Shown here in pieces: positions 48,549-61,089 of a stretch of 64,000 bases of DNA; position 1 is the first letter of the stretch, and every line of letters starts with the position of its first letter. A program made the translations under genes and the position numbers. This stretch comes from Lingula anatina. Taxonomy: Eukaryota > Brachiopoda > Lingulata > Lingulida > Lingulidae. A model generated the notes under the pieces. The model was not told the DNA's origin. It worked only from the letters and a program-made list of their open reading frames with translations, and ran no database searches. The stretch spans positions 251,348 through 315,347 of the forward strand of contig NW_019775547.1 of the NCBI RefSeq assembly GCF_001039355.2. Direction: 5' to 3'.

Positions 48549-50255
48549 CCAGTGGCGAGAAAGAAGCGTCTTCGTCACTGCTGCTATTGCTTGTGTAGCA
48601 GTATTTCTGAGAACTGTCTGAATTGCCATTCGCAAGATCGCTGGTGCTTGTTGTGATGCCTTGGTAAAGCCGTGAACGCATTGGCCATTTCTGAAATATA
48701 GAAAACATTTTTTATGCCATGTTGTTGAAGAGGATCTTAAAGCTCTTTATTTCTAACCAACGGTTTCTACCCACTGAACCATTGGTTCAGTCCAATACAA
48801 AAAAAAGCAATTACCAGAGGACATCAAAACATTTTTTTTATGCCATGTTGTTGAAGAGGATCTTAAAGCTCTTTATTTCTAACCAACGGTTTCTACCCAC
48901 TGAACCATTGGTTCAGTCCAATACAAAAAAAGCAATTACCAGAGGACATCGATTCTTTTTCAGTGGCTTAACAAAAAAAGGCCATTGTGCATTTTTAATG
49001 ACATATACACCTTCACAGGCATGCAGGCGTTGGATAAAAAAGAAACCACTCTTTTCATAGGCACGCACTAATGACTTTAATCATAAATGGTCAATTCCGC
49101 AAAGCGTAAATTCTTAATTTCACATATTTCTACCTTTATCAGATGTTGGAAATAGAATCATATGAAAACAAACCGCGGTTGGGAACATGGTGAATCCATT
49201 CGTTGCCTACATATTAACCGTTTAACAATATTGACTTAGAAAATAAACCACGCTATTCTGGACTAATTGCAGTTGATCCACGCTTTAAATTAACAAAATG
49301 AAGAGACAAGCCGCCGCTGTGAAGGCGCGGGTCGCGTGGCAAAAACAAGAAAAAATCGCCAAACTTTTCTGGGTTAATGATTTTTAAGTCACACGATTAT
49401 GCCTTTACAGAACAAATATTTAACTTCATGGAAATATCTACACTTTTCTTCAATCAAAAAGGTACATCATATCTCAACAAACAGTTGAAAAAAGTATGAT
49501 CTATAACCTTGTATTTAAGACCTTATTTCTATTTTTTGAGCCACTATCGTAACGGAGATACAGATTATATGTCATATTAAGGTCTAACGCACTCTTAACA
49601 TCTTTAAAATCCATGTATATGATTGGTAGGCCTTCGTTTGGAGGGTACCGTTGACGGCAACTTCAGAACTCCCTTTTGTTTTGTTTACGTTTTTGAGAGA
49701 TGGCCAAAGTGCAATGTATACATACTATTTTTATCTCAAGAAAAAAATTATGTCAGAAATGTATTTTGATCACCTTACTGACCTATTCAAATTATAGTGT
49801 CTATTTGTATACATTAAGCATAAGACAGCTACGCCTGCATATAAGAATATATAATCTATGTTGGTCGACGTTGACCAAGGATTCACACCCATGCATGTTT
49901 AGCTTACCTTGACTGGGTGTAGATACGTTTTCATTAGCGGTATCTGAGTCTCAGCGCATGTTTTATTGGTTGAATCCATACCAGGATTGTCGGTGTCTAA
50001 AGTCTTCATTAGATGAGCTATATACGTTGTGGCCAATACTAAGATATCTAATTTGGACAACTTGGTATCTGGCGGCACCGACGGTAACGTCTTCTGGAGG
50101 TCCAGGAACGCTCCACGTAACGTCTGCACCCGGGAACGCTCTCTTGCAGCGTTGGCTCCGCAAGGTCTGCCTCTGCGGCGTCTGGTAGGAACATTTTCCG
50201 TGGAAATAAAGCCGGTGGTTTTGAAGTTACCGTTGTGATCACGCTCTGCCTTCAT
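48535..50255 (-). CDS. TCF24: bHLH transcription factor, TCF23/TCF24-like
   Basis: Two exons: 50255-49908 and 48690-48535, joined in phase 0, 167 residues. A basic cluster [11 protein letters not shown] precedes the bHLH at about residues 34-87 (basic [16 protein letters not shown], loop [14 protein letters not shown], helix 2 [16 protein letters not shown]). The exon boundary falls in [15 protein letters not shown], the hallmark of TCF23/TCF24 (from memory), as opposed to HPVNLTWPF of TCF21/musculin. The tail is Ser/Asp-rich ([15 protein letters not shown]). Group A bHLH factors of this type dimerise with E proteins or inhibit them. A TTTTAAAAG box lies about 30-40 bases upstream of the ATG. 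The stop codon lies inside a tandem repeat array. TCF23 versus TCF24 cannot be separated. Confidence 0.88.
48713..48965. repeat. 126 bp tandem duplication in TCF24-like intron
   Basis: ATGCCATGTTGTTGAAGAGG starts near 48714 and 48840, each unit continuing through CCAACGGTTTCTACCCACTG to AGAGGACATC. The copies are nearly identical, so the duplication is recent. Non-coding. Confidence 0.9.
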
Positions 50256-52903
50256 TGTCAGTGAGAGTTGCTGGCTGGCACTTTTAAAACCCGGATTGGA
50301 TGAATTGTTTGACTATTAGCCAGCAGACTTATATTCAGTTCATTAAAAGCAATCTTGTCTTGGCTGAAATACTTGAGGGATTTTATGCCCAACGGCTATC
50401 TCTGTCAGGTACGCTTCTTACTTTTATATACTATCTTTGATAAAAAGTCACCATCAGGTTTATCTTCTTACCATCAAATCCTTGAGGTGTCCCATAATTT
50501 TAATCAGTTCCGCGTTTTGTTGATAGAAGGACTTGTCCTATTCTATGGCACGTTTCTGTGCAGTGAAAACCACTTGTTGATCGAAAGATCGGTCGTAATT
50601 GAAATAATCGACTATTATTCCAGCAATTTATAGAAGATCGGGTTTGGGATAGTGGTTTCCTTAACAATTGCCAAGACCTGCAGACTTTGTACAAGTGCCA
50701 TTGGCGTCGCTGTGCAGCGGGAGTCGGAGCTACTTCAACAAGGTGGTTTCATGTTTGGCGGGGACGCGGGGTGAAGCCGCTTACCCGATACACGAGGGAG
50801 ACGCTGATTCACTTTGACACATCTTGAATTCATGTCGCATGATTTCGTTCAGTGGTAACAGCGGTTAAAATGCTGATTAAGAGGTGGGGCGCTGCTGTGA
50901 TGTATTCGTACCTCTGCCCAAACCACCTGTAGTTGGAACAGTCCACACTGAGGGATTCTGCCACCGTCGTGTGCTGCCCTTATCAGATCACATACTATTC
51001 TTGCCTCTGTTTTGTTTGCGCTTTTTCTCTTTTTTTTTTCGGGTTTCTTCAAAGTGTGCTCTAACGTGATTAAATCTACCGAAGAAAAACGTAAGTTGAT
51101 ATAAGATTTATTTTCATTTCATAGACAATAGATTTATTTTTCATTCTGTTCTAATTGCTGACTTTTGCTGATTGTTATTTGAGAGTCTGGTCGTGTTCAA
51201 TCTCTGATAGCCTCAAGCACAGCGTCTGCATCTTCGTGGTTTGATGGCCGCATTGATTACGTCCTGTGACAACAATAAACAAACCGTGTTGATTTTGTGT
51301 TTTAATTCGGAGAATGTGGACCTATCAATTACACAGGATTACTTTTGGCAAGTTAGGGTCAGGGAGAGGTTCCTAGATAACCAATCAAAAAATAAACGAC
51401 ACCTTAATCCAAACAAAATTGATCCTTCCCTGCTAACTTTATCGGTGCTGCCAGCTTGTCAGTGTTACGGGGAAATAACCGTATCTTTTAGTTCCTGGAT
51501 GTTTGATCTTCGACTTTTGAAATTAATTGGGTTTGTGTATGTTGAAGTATCTAATCGAAATACTTTTGTGTTCATTTTCGTGCATAAGATCGTGCGCGTG
51601 AGTTTGCATGTGCGTGTGTCAGACTGTGCATGCGCCGGCAATCGTGCGCATGTGTGTGTGTATGAGAGAGAGAGAGAACTCAGATGTTAGCATTTAACAA
51701 GCGTCCAAATACCTTGCCTGTTCCCTTCACTTTACTGGAATATTTAAAAACTCAAGACCCATAACAAAAACAATAAAATCGTATTATTTACTGTATATTG
51801 AACTGAAAATACACGTGCCTCGTAGCAAGATGTTTTTTCTTGAACATGGCATAAAATGAACTGATATACTAAAATAAATAGAAAACCAAACATTGTATAA
51901 GTATTATTAATAAATATATAAATTAAACATTAGTACTTGCATATCAGAAAACCATTTTATGAAATCAGACAAGCAGAACTGATCTAAAAAAAAACCCAAA
52001 GCATCAATTTCACGTTTTTTTCATCAGCTTCAACAAAATCAGCCGTCACCGCTGACACAATCCACAAATTGAAGAGCTATTCAACATCCAGACCAGAATC
52101 CAGGCACTACCAGAGACAAAACAAGATTGGCAGAAGTTTTCATTCAATTGACGCAAAAAATGTCATAAAATATCAATTCAGCTAGCTATATTCTTACAGC
52201 AGTAATTCACCGATACTTCAAACGGCTGCGTTTCCTTAAATTTCAACTGGTTTGATAAAGCGTGAAATTTGGTATGATTGCTTATTATATATCTTAAGAA
52301 AACTTACGGACTAAAAGATATAATTGATTTCAATGGACTCCGTTAAAACATAAATAACTTCATTTCTCTCATAAATAAGTTATATCCCAGCTAACATTAA
52401 ATAATTCCTACTGTTGGCAGTCTCTATTAAAACCCTGAAACGGTGCAGTTCCTATAAAATCGACTAAGTGTGTTCCTAAACAAGTAGATATGTCTTGTAA
52501 TCACCCGTTCGGGTTTGACGCGTGAATTCAAGGCAGATCTCGGTTTACCCCTGTACTAATGACAGCAAAACTCTTCAGCCCACGTGTTGCAAGCGTTCTA
52601 GCCCATCCACATAGCAGAGGGGTTGATTTCTATTCAGGTCATTTGGGTTCTGGTATCCATCTTACCACAGCTTTACTTATACTGGCAAATTAGACTGCGG
52701 CATAGCGTTCTGATATGAAGGGATTCGCTTGTGTCCGAACAACAAGGAAATAGTTTACCTTCATTTTCCAGCCCAGTGAGTTTCTATTCAACAATCGTGA
52801 AGCTGGCTTTGTAACATGGATCGTGTTATGAAAATGATGAACACCAGACAGTCTGCAGGAGTAGCAGTGCATAATTTCATGTACTAACGGCGGCTCATCA
52901 ATG
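50256..52903. other. between the two bHLH genes
   Basis: Promoter of the TCF24-like gene and 3' region of the TCF21-like gene. A 149-codon frame at 51241-51690 has no recognisable feature and ends in a TG/GA run (about 51600-51680). Nothing else is supported. Confidence 0.45.
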
Positions 52904-54869
52904 TCAAACACGACACGTTTTCTTCCCCACGTACTCCGCACATGTACCCTCCAGGTCACCAGCCTGGCACCCCCGCGTGGAGAACCTCACAGCGTGGACC
53001 GACCTGGCGTCCATGCTGCTTGCCAACCGACTGTTAAAGCTGAAAGGCCATGTCTGGAATATGCCAAAAAAAATGTTCAGTCTATATAATTCTTCAACTT
53101 TGTGTTGATTTGACAGTATAATTATGGTATAAACACCAGATTCATCTGGTGCCAATGTACATCATAAATATAAATTCTGTTAACTATACAATTATTAAGT
53201 AATAATAAAGTAATACCAGAATGTACTATTTAATACTAAATCTAATAAATACCACATCAGTGCATCCAAATAGAATAATTAGTATAAATTATTGTTTGAG
53301 TTGAATGCAACACAGTTTATCAATTCCATTTAGATAAGCCCAGAAACGCCAAAGCATTTCAAAACAAAATGAGTGTTAACTTAAGATGAAGACGAGATGC
53401 CTTGTTCACCACTCGGGGGCAAGGTTAAAACATAGAATATAAAGCGTTTAAAAGAAAGAAAACAATACTTTATGGGTTATTTTGACCCCCCCCCCCCAAA
53501 AAAAAAAAAAATTAATAACATCATCACTTACGTTTGCTCGCAAGTAATAGTATGCGTGTAATTTTTGGTAGTTTTGAAGCATATTGCAAGGTATTGTACG
53601 GAAGTATACGCATTGGTTTATTCGTGCTTGCAAGGGTGTGTTTTGAGACACTGTTTTGGGTTCCCATGCCTAACTCCACTTACCGCTAAAGAACATAATG
53701 ATAATTTGAGCTGAACATTCTATGTAACAGCAATGCCTCTTTTCAATTTCTTTTGGCATTGTATAACTTTAACATGTAATGCGCTTAAAAAGCGCTATTA
53801 CTTGTAGGAGGTTTTCATTGTCTCGATTGGGTCTATTTGAAACTATTTGGAACCCAAAGCCTGAGCTACAAAAACTGCTCAATAAGGGGAAAGAATCGAC
53901 GAAAATGGCTTTTTGTCATCATATAAACCCCTCTTTATCTCTAAAGAAAACATTTCTTGATAGCCGTGAGAATTTCCAAGAACAAGCTCTCATTTCTCAT
54001 TTATATGTTGTAACATTAATGATTACTTATTTTTCTCCAATTTTCTCCTATTTCTATGGATTTGAAAATTACTACTCGATGAAGTTTTACACAAAAATAA
54101 CCTAGAACGGATTTAGTTATAAACTCTTCTAAAAACATTAAAACAAAAAAAAAAAAAAAATACCCATTCATATATGAATTAATTAAGAACCCATCTCCTC
54201 GATATTGTTAGACCCGTTATGCTCGACAATTAATTGGTTGTCTCCAACAAAATGTGCCACACTTTGATACATACAATGGTTTCTTGTACTGAATAACAGA
54301 ACCAAGATTTCTCACGAAGAAGGCTATACAATCAGCAAAGAAAGGGAGGAAAAAAAACACATACACACATCTGCACAATTTTAGGATCAGCTCACGTTCG
54401 ATTTGCTCCCGGTTGGAAGAACGTTATCAAATTTTACAGTGAATTACTCGAGGTAATGATATTTCAATTTAAGAACACGACCTGACCGCGATCTGCGGCA
54501 GAAAATATGCAGAAGGAATTGCAAAATCTAATTAGCGGAAGAGGTTCGGTTGAAGTTGGTTGCGATTTCTTACAGCCAGACAGCGAAGTTCTTATAGGTG
54601 GACTACACAGAGAAAAAAAAACATAGCCATGGTACATATATAAACCGTAAATAATCTATGGGTTTAATTATATATTTTTTATTCTTCCTATCATAGACAC
54701 ACAAAGTTATAAGTCAACTATACATTATAGTTATTCAAAAGACCTGACAAATATCCAAACTGCACAATTAGCCAGAACCTGCCCCCCCCCCGACACACCA
54801 ACCCCTCGAAGGCCATGTGTAAGGTAAGTGTATACACTTCACATATTTTATCCTCCTTAAATACAGTTA

Positions 54870-54909
<40 letters not shown>

Positions 54910-56119
54910 CCATGTTCGAAGCCGGAAAACACCGAGACCACTGAACATGTCTAGTTGAAACAGGGGTCCACGAAACAAATATACTTAAATCTCCGCGCAT
55001 TTAAAACCAGTGATTCATTGTCTTAAAATATTGCAAATTAGTATTCTCATACAGAACTAAATGCTTCTATCTCACTCTACCCGATAAATGTTGTCAAACA
55101 AAAAGAAGATATATTACATTTTTACAACAGGAAAAAGTAAACAAGATAAGAAAACGCTACACTGTACGGCACAATAAATGTCGTTGTAAATCACTCCTAG
55201 CATTTTGATGAGTGAGAAGGGAGCACTTAACAAAAGTTTATTTTGATTAAAACTGATCAAAAGTGTTTATTTGACAAATATTTCTAAGAAGAATTTGATA
55301 TTTCTATTTGTTACCATTGCGACTTAGAATGCTGGACAACGGCGGCACATGACGGCTATTCTCAGAAAAATTTAAAAAGATCGACAAAAATCGATGTTGG
55401 TAAAAAGTGTGAATTAATACCACTATTCCCAAGACTTTATAAAATCACCAACTCCTCTCACGCAATATTTGTTAAATATTTTACAAGTGCGTCAGATGAA
55501 AATTAAGTTTTGAAAAATGACCAAAGTCTATACATTAACACATAATCTCTTTTCTTTTGAAAGAAAAACACTCCACTATTGAATTTGCCTTTGAGAATTT
55601 AGTTAAGGAATATAAACTTCTGGTTATGTAAATAAATACCTAGTCCCATAAGGTGTAGGCGGAGTCAATTAATGTGAATAAATAAGAAGTCATTCAATAA
55701 GTTTACGTGTAAAAATGTTGTTTGATGTAAAATATTATGCACTTTTGTTAGTATATATTGCAAAGTGATTTTTCTTTTGCCCCAAACTTTCATTTTTTCC
55801 CTGTCCTTAGACCTACTGGGGATAGCACCGAAGTAGACTTCTTCACGACAAACTGCCATGTAAACACACTGGTGTATAAACTATATATATATGTATATTG
55901 TATACATATGTAAGTATCAATGTATTGACGTAATTTACTTAATTTATTACTAGCGTTAGTTCTTATTTTGATGATAAATTTTGAACTGTTTAATCATTGA
56001 GGACTTAAACGTTTCGTTAAAACCTTATTTCCGTGGTTTTAGTATTATATTTGTTGATAGGCACATTACGCGATGGCTGATTAAAATCAAAGTGGCAAAA
56101 TCCGCAAGTATGAGCTAAC

Positions 56120-56186
<67 letters not shown>

Positions 56187-56502
56187 CACTTACCAGATTT
56201 ATTGGGTGTATTGCTCCGTCCTTTACTGGACTCTCCGGTATGTCATCCTCCTCTAAAATTTTGCTCAAGTGGGCAATATAACTAGCAGCAAGTCTGAGAG
56301 TGTCTAGTTTAGACAGTTTTGTATCTGGTGGCACCCAAGGTAGGGTGGTTTTTAACTTGGAAAACGCTCGACTAAGTACTCTCATTCTTGCGCGTTCTCT
56401 TGCATTAGCAGCGTTCCTTTGAATGGGCTTTACATCTTTTTCTCGAAACTCACTGTAGTTTTCCTCCTCTTTTCTTGATGATTCCTTTCGGCGGCGGCCC
56501 AT
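52904..56502 (-). CDS. TCF21: bHLH transcription factor, TCF21 (capsulin)/musculin-like
   Basis: Two exons: 56502-56194 and 53053-52904, phase 0, 152 residues. A Lys/Arg/Glu-rich N-terminus leads to the bHLH at about 28-83 ([20 protein letters not shown], then [20 protein letters not shown] and [10 protein letters not shown]), almost invariant in TCF21 and musculin. The exon boundary splits HPINL|TWPF, matching vertebrate HPVNLTWPF. The tail [14 protein letters not shown] is otherwise diverged. Vertebrate relatives specify mesodermal and muscle-precursor lineages. The 3.1 kb intron starts with a TG/CT microsatellite 8 bases or so beyond the donor. A 5' exon with a 36-codon upstream ORF is likely (57217-57142). 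The invertebrate gene is probably co-orthologous to TCF21 and MSC, so the symbol is approximate. Confidence 0.93.
54869..54908 (+). repeat. (ATT)n microsatellite in TCF21-like intron
   Basis: About 13 uninterrupted ATT units. Confidence 0.9.
56131..56184 (+). repeat. compound (CT)n(GT)n microsatellite beside a splice donor
   Basis: About 30 bases of CT followed by about 30 of TG, ending seven bases from the GTAAGT donor of the TCF21-like gene. On the sense strand it reads (CA)n(GA)n at the start of the intron. Confidence 0.95.
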
Positions 56503-57141
56503 ATTGTGTCTACCTTCTTTGTAGAATATTTGATATCTTTCTTCCTAAATTCAAAGGGAAATTCTTGTTAAACGGCTTAAATAATCAAGAACAACGTTGC
56601 GATTTCTTGAAACTGCGGCGACTTCCCGATTTGTGTACTTTAACAAAGTTTAAGCACAGTCCATCAGTTAAAAAATATTCCGTATGAAAAACGGCTAGAG
56701 CTGAGATTACGCTGCCACATTTCTGTTTCCATCAGAAGTTGAACTTGTTCATTTTAACAGGAACAGACTTCGAGTCGTACCCCCGAGCCTCAGAGCAAAG
56801 AACGCTTACGCTGATTACCGAATTCTTTAATGTTGGTTTAGTTTCACTTTGTAGTTCTCTTGCCACTTAGCCTCAAATTTCTCCAGTTTCTCAAATGACT
56901 AAACTTCCCAAGCTTTAGATAATTTGCCTAATGGCTGGTAATTACTAAAGAAATCAGGTAGAAACTCCCTGTATTCTCCTAATGAAAAATACATAAACGT
57001 TATTTAAAAGTTCACGTAAGAAAATCCAGCAGGACGAGAGAATTGATGATTTTGACTACTGACGGTGCGTTATGTAACATTACCTCATAATAAATATTTC
57101 ACAAATTCTCACAGAACAAAATGGTTGATGATTTTACTTAC

Positions 57142-57217
57142 GGGATGATTTGTTGTTGGATGGTATATGCCAGGCCTCTGTTTCCAAATTACCACATATA
57201 TCAGGGACGGTTTGCAT
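57142..57217 (-). promoter_or_regulatory. candidate 5' exon with upstream ORF of the TCF21-like gene
   Basis: ATG at 57217 opens MQTVPDICGNLETEAW and runs 76 bases to a strong donor (TCATCC C|GTAAGT). Spliced to the acceptor at 56545 (first exon base 56544) the frame closes with TAG at 56512-56510, seven bases before the main ATG. The joined upstream ORF is 36 codons. If transcribed it should depress translation of the bHLH protein. Transcription is not shown. Confidence 0.45.
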
Positions 57218-60046
57218 GGTATCAAATATCACAATGACTTAATTCCCCCTCGACTGTCCCTACAGCTAAAACTTAGCAAACGAAGCAAAGTATTTAACAG
57301 AAAATGTTTATAAAAAATCACCTTGTACTGCCTAGTGTCAGTGAGTGCCTTTAGCGTCAAGGCGTCGACATAACAGACAATAACTAATTAGTGGGAAGAT
57401 TTTTACGGGCCTGGGAAGGGTTCAGGGACTCAACTCGTCAATCAGCAATCCTCAGTTGCCTTTTTCTGACGAGATAATGTAAGGCGAAAATTTTGAAGAG
57501 TGGCAGATAATAGAAATGCCATCAACTTACTGTATCTCCATCGAACTTTACTTGTCATGAGTCGTTTGTAAATTTATGAAAGCGTCATATCTGAAAGAAA
57601 TGCCAAGAAATAATTGTAGTTCGCTTGAACCTTCTTCTGTAACTGTCAGCACGACCGGCTTTGATTACTTCTAAAACTGTGTGCTTTAACTGTTTGTGTG
57701 ACCGTCAGCACGTGGCTCACGGTTTTAATGGACATTCTGTCACCTGAGTCATTCGTATAACATTCCAAAAATTGTTGGTTTTTAGTTTTGATTGCAGCAA
57801 CGTTCACTTTGTTTTGATTTAAAATCGTTCTATTCGCCTGGGAAATGTCCACATATTATATTGGTCCAGTTATTCAGGTCATTCAGAAGGTGGGGGGGGG
57901 GCAACTGGGGAACTCCCTTTCAATGCTCCAACCCCTAGGATAAACATCCTCCAGCAGTATCTTCCCAAGTACTTCAGACATGTAAATTAAGAGAATAGAT
58001 ACGTTTGACATTTGTACCTACTTTGAAATAACTGTTTACTTATGAAATATTTCTTTCGTCCTACTTTTGAATACCATCAGTGCGTTTCAAGCACAGCTAT
58101 TCTAATTTTGTAGCCGAGTCTAGGTAAACATTGTGCATAGAATAGTGTTAACATTAAAACTGTTTCATAAAACTGGATGTAACTGCACAATATAGTTAAT
58201 TTATAATTCTAATAATCATGCTTTGAAGAACTTTACCCCAGTTAATGTACGGTTAAAACTGACACAGCACATGAGAGTACTTCAGCGTCATTTTTAATAT
58301 ACGCAATGTTCCATAGGTAAAGATAATATTATTTAGATATAAAAGGTGTGTCCATCGAAAAATTCCTTACGTAGTTTCTATTTTTTCTGTGATTAATTTT
58401 TTTATTTTACTATTAATTTTTCTCAATTAATGGATGTTCATGGCAAGGCAATCTTTAAAAAATGTGAAGTTCGCAAATCGTGAAAAAGCGATGTCTAAGA
58501 TTTATTTTGTGAATCCTTTATAATAAGGAGATAAAAAATTTAAGAGACGCAGTCAAACATCTCAAGATTTGGCTATCATTTTCCAGATTTTCAACGCAGG
58601 AAGCGAACACCAAATAGATGGATTCAAATCCCTGTTGACAGACGTGGAGTCACTTTGAAGACGCAGACGACATTTTGACACAATATAGATGCTACTTCTC
58701 TCGTGTGTAAAAATATAGGTGTCAAACGACCACACACGTGCGAATCCGATAAACTTTATCCAAGTAGCTTATCTTTGCAAAGAAATTAAAAGCAGATTTG
58801 AGACTTTAGAAAAATAAGCTTTTCTGTGGTAGAGCATTTTAAACAACGCTCGGTCACCAGTCTCTGCTTTTAAGGAGCTCACGCTTTTCCAGGAGCGTTT
58901 TACTGAGTATTGTATGGTACAACCGATAGCTTGTAAAAGTTTTAAGTAATTGAAAGTTATAATTTGCTTGCTTTTCTGGTTTCACTTTATCTTTCTTTCA
59001 CTGCATTACACACCTACTGGAGCGATCGCAATCTTGACTCGGCCATCTTTATTTAAAATCTTACATTTTGCTGCGGGCAATCTGATCTGAACGCAGCTGT
59101 GCCGGTGATTTCGCGCTCGATTAGATTCTCGGTTGATGCCAAAAGTTGCTTTATTTTAAAAATTCTCCCTAAGATTTCATAAATATTTAGGAAAGCTAAC
59201 GCTCATTCGTGTGGCTATGATTATGTCTTTATCGACACTCCTCCCACAGCGGGTGGCCTAATGTATCTGTTCACAGACTAGGCAAGTTGAAGATTCCTTT
59301 ATTACTTTTTTGTTTATAACACAGCGAACTGGAGTATCGGGTTAGTGGGGTGACTGATTGGATACATTTTCTTGACGGAGTTGTTTGAATCATGATCAGA
59401 AATTGATAATCAAATAGATATAATTTAAGCCAGATTGATTAAGTGCAGTCCCTATCGAAATAACTTCTTGTAAAGACTTCTATTAAGATGAAATTAATAA
59501 TTGGGTAACACTAAATAATCAAGAACGAGTGGCAAGTATTTAGAATCAATTAGTGGTTTAATCATACCATTTGCTATTTTCTGCTTACAATTCAAAATTG
59601 ATGAGAAAAAGGGGGATGCTTCAACAGAGCATCTGCAGTTTTCAGTTATTTACCACTTGCGTCCATATAGGTCATACATTGCAACTGATCTGCCAACTCT
59701 TCTTTTTTCATAAACTAAACGCCTCAGTAAAAATCAACCTGTTGATTGTCCTTCATAAATTTTAGGACTAGTGCATTTAACTATAACCGTTTTTAACTTA
59801 CCTTCGCTTTTCCAGTCTGTCCCCTTTAAAGTTTGCAACGCATCTATTTGAAGTAACGTTTTCTAAACTTCTAGAGTTGGGAGAAAAGGATCTTCTGCAC
59901 GTGTTTCAGAGTTAATTTCGTTCTGCATCGAGTTGCACAACAGTAACAATGGTAAGCGGTACTGAGTGAATCTCATCGCTCAGAATGACCTTTCACAGTG
60001 AAGCCAGGGAGAAAAGTTTGATACAAATGGAACGCAGGCTTAGATC
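57218..60046. other. upstream intergenic region of the TCF21-like gene
   Basis: AT-rich with many short conserved-looking but unassigned stretches. A minus-strand donor-like site GCGAAG|GTAAGT near 59802 could end a distal noncoding first exon. No coding exon is supported. Confidence 0.35.
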
Positions 60047-60412
60047 TTAAAGGGATAACAACTCTTCATTCTGGCGGGAAAAGTGCCATAAAACGGATTT
60101 TTCTGAGAAACGATAATTTTCACATAATTTCCAATGGTTGATGAATCATTTTCGACATTCAAGGTTAATTGATTGTTGTTGTTGTTTTTTTTTTCTTTTT
60201 TTTTTTTTTTTTTGAAGGGTGATTTTTGTACTAATCTCTTAAGATAATTATTACGGAGGGTAGCCATCTATGAAGGTCCCATGGCAAGCACAGGTTTAAG
60301 AATAATTGCGATAACAGTCGTTTTGGTGGTAAAATGGAATTTATTATATTTCTATGAGTTGTTTACCATTGTGTAATTTTGAATCACATATGAAGAGTTG
60401 CTATCCTTTTAA
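60047..60412. mobile_element. MITE copy B
   Basis: Starts TTAAAGGGATAACAACTCTT and ends in the inverse of TTAAAAGGATAGCAACTCTT: 22-base terminal inverted repeats agreeing at 20 positions, with TTAA at both edges. About 366 bp, non-coding, with an internal T-rich tract near 60185-60214. Same family as 33245-33592 but clearly diverged, so an old copy. Confidence 0.75.
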
Positions 60413-61089
60413 GCAATGAGGTACGGGATGATGTTTAAGCGAGGGACACATACGATTCCTTTGACGAGAAATATGTAGAATGTGCATAGATTATTATTAT
60501 TTATAATGTGAGCTTGTGGAATTACAGGGAAATCAACCTTGTGCTGTCTTTAGCATCTTGTATTTCAATGATATCTCTAAATATCAACATATTAAAGATG
60601 GCAACCAAAATCGGGCACTTTGCACATCGCTTCCCACACATAAATTGACGGGAACTCTGCTGGTAAAGGGATTATCACCGAGCTATTTAATCCCAACAGC
60701 TTACGAGAGCACTTTGCGCTACATACATGTACTGCCATACGCTGTTACCCGGGCTTTATTTCAAGGTGAAACCGAACAGATAGTTTTGCCTCTACCAGGT
60801 TTGATAAGGACAGGTGTATACCTTCAGTGTCTCTGAAGACATCTCTATCTCTGTCATTCACCGATTTACATGTATTTACATGTATTATAAGTTTTAATCC
60901 GCACGACTGAACGTCTTTATTGAAGCGTAAATAATTTCCAATTGTTTATCATTTTAATTCGATAAATAAGCATCTCAACTGTTGTAAATAGCTTACAGTA
61001 TAACTCTCAGATTACATTTCTTTCCTTCTTTTTTCCCTTTTTAATTTTTGACTGTTGATTTTATTCAGTTCTATATGTCAGTCAATGCA
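60413..61089. other. intergenic
   Basis: Probable 3' UTR of the following minus-strand gene. The 106-codon plus-strand frame at 60516-60836 shows no domain or splice context. Confidence 0.4.

Noticed and set aside
51241-51690. 149-codon plus-strand open frame between the bHLH genes
   Set aside because: No domain, no splice signals in context, codons drift into TG and GA microsatellites at the end; looks like chance.
60516-60836. 106-codon plus-strand open frame
   Set aside because: No recognisable motif, isolated between a MITE and a minus-strand 3' region.
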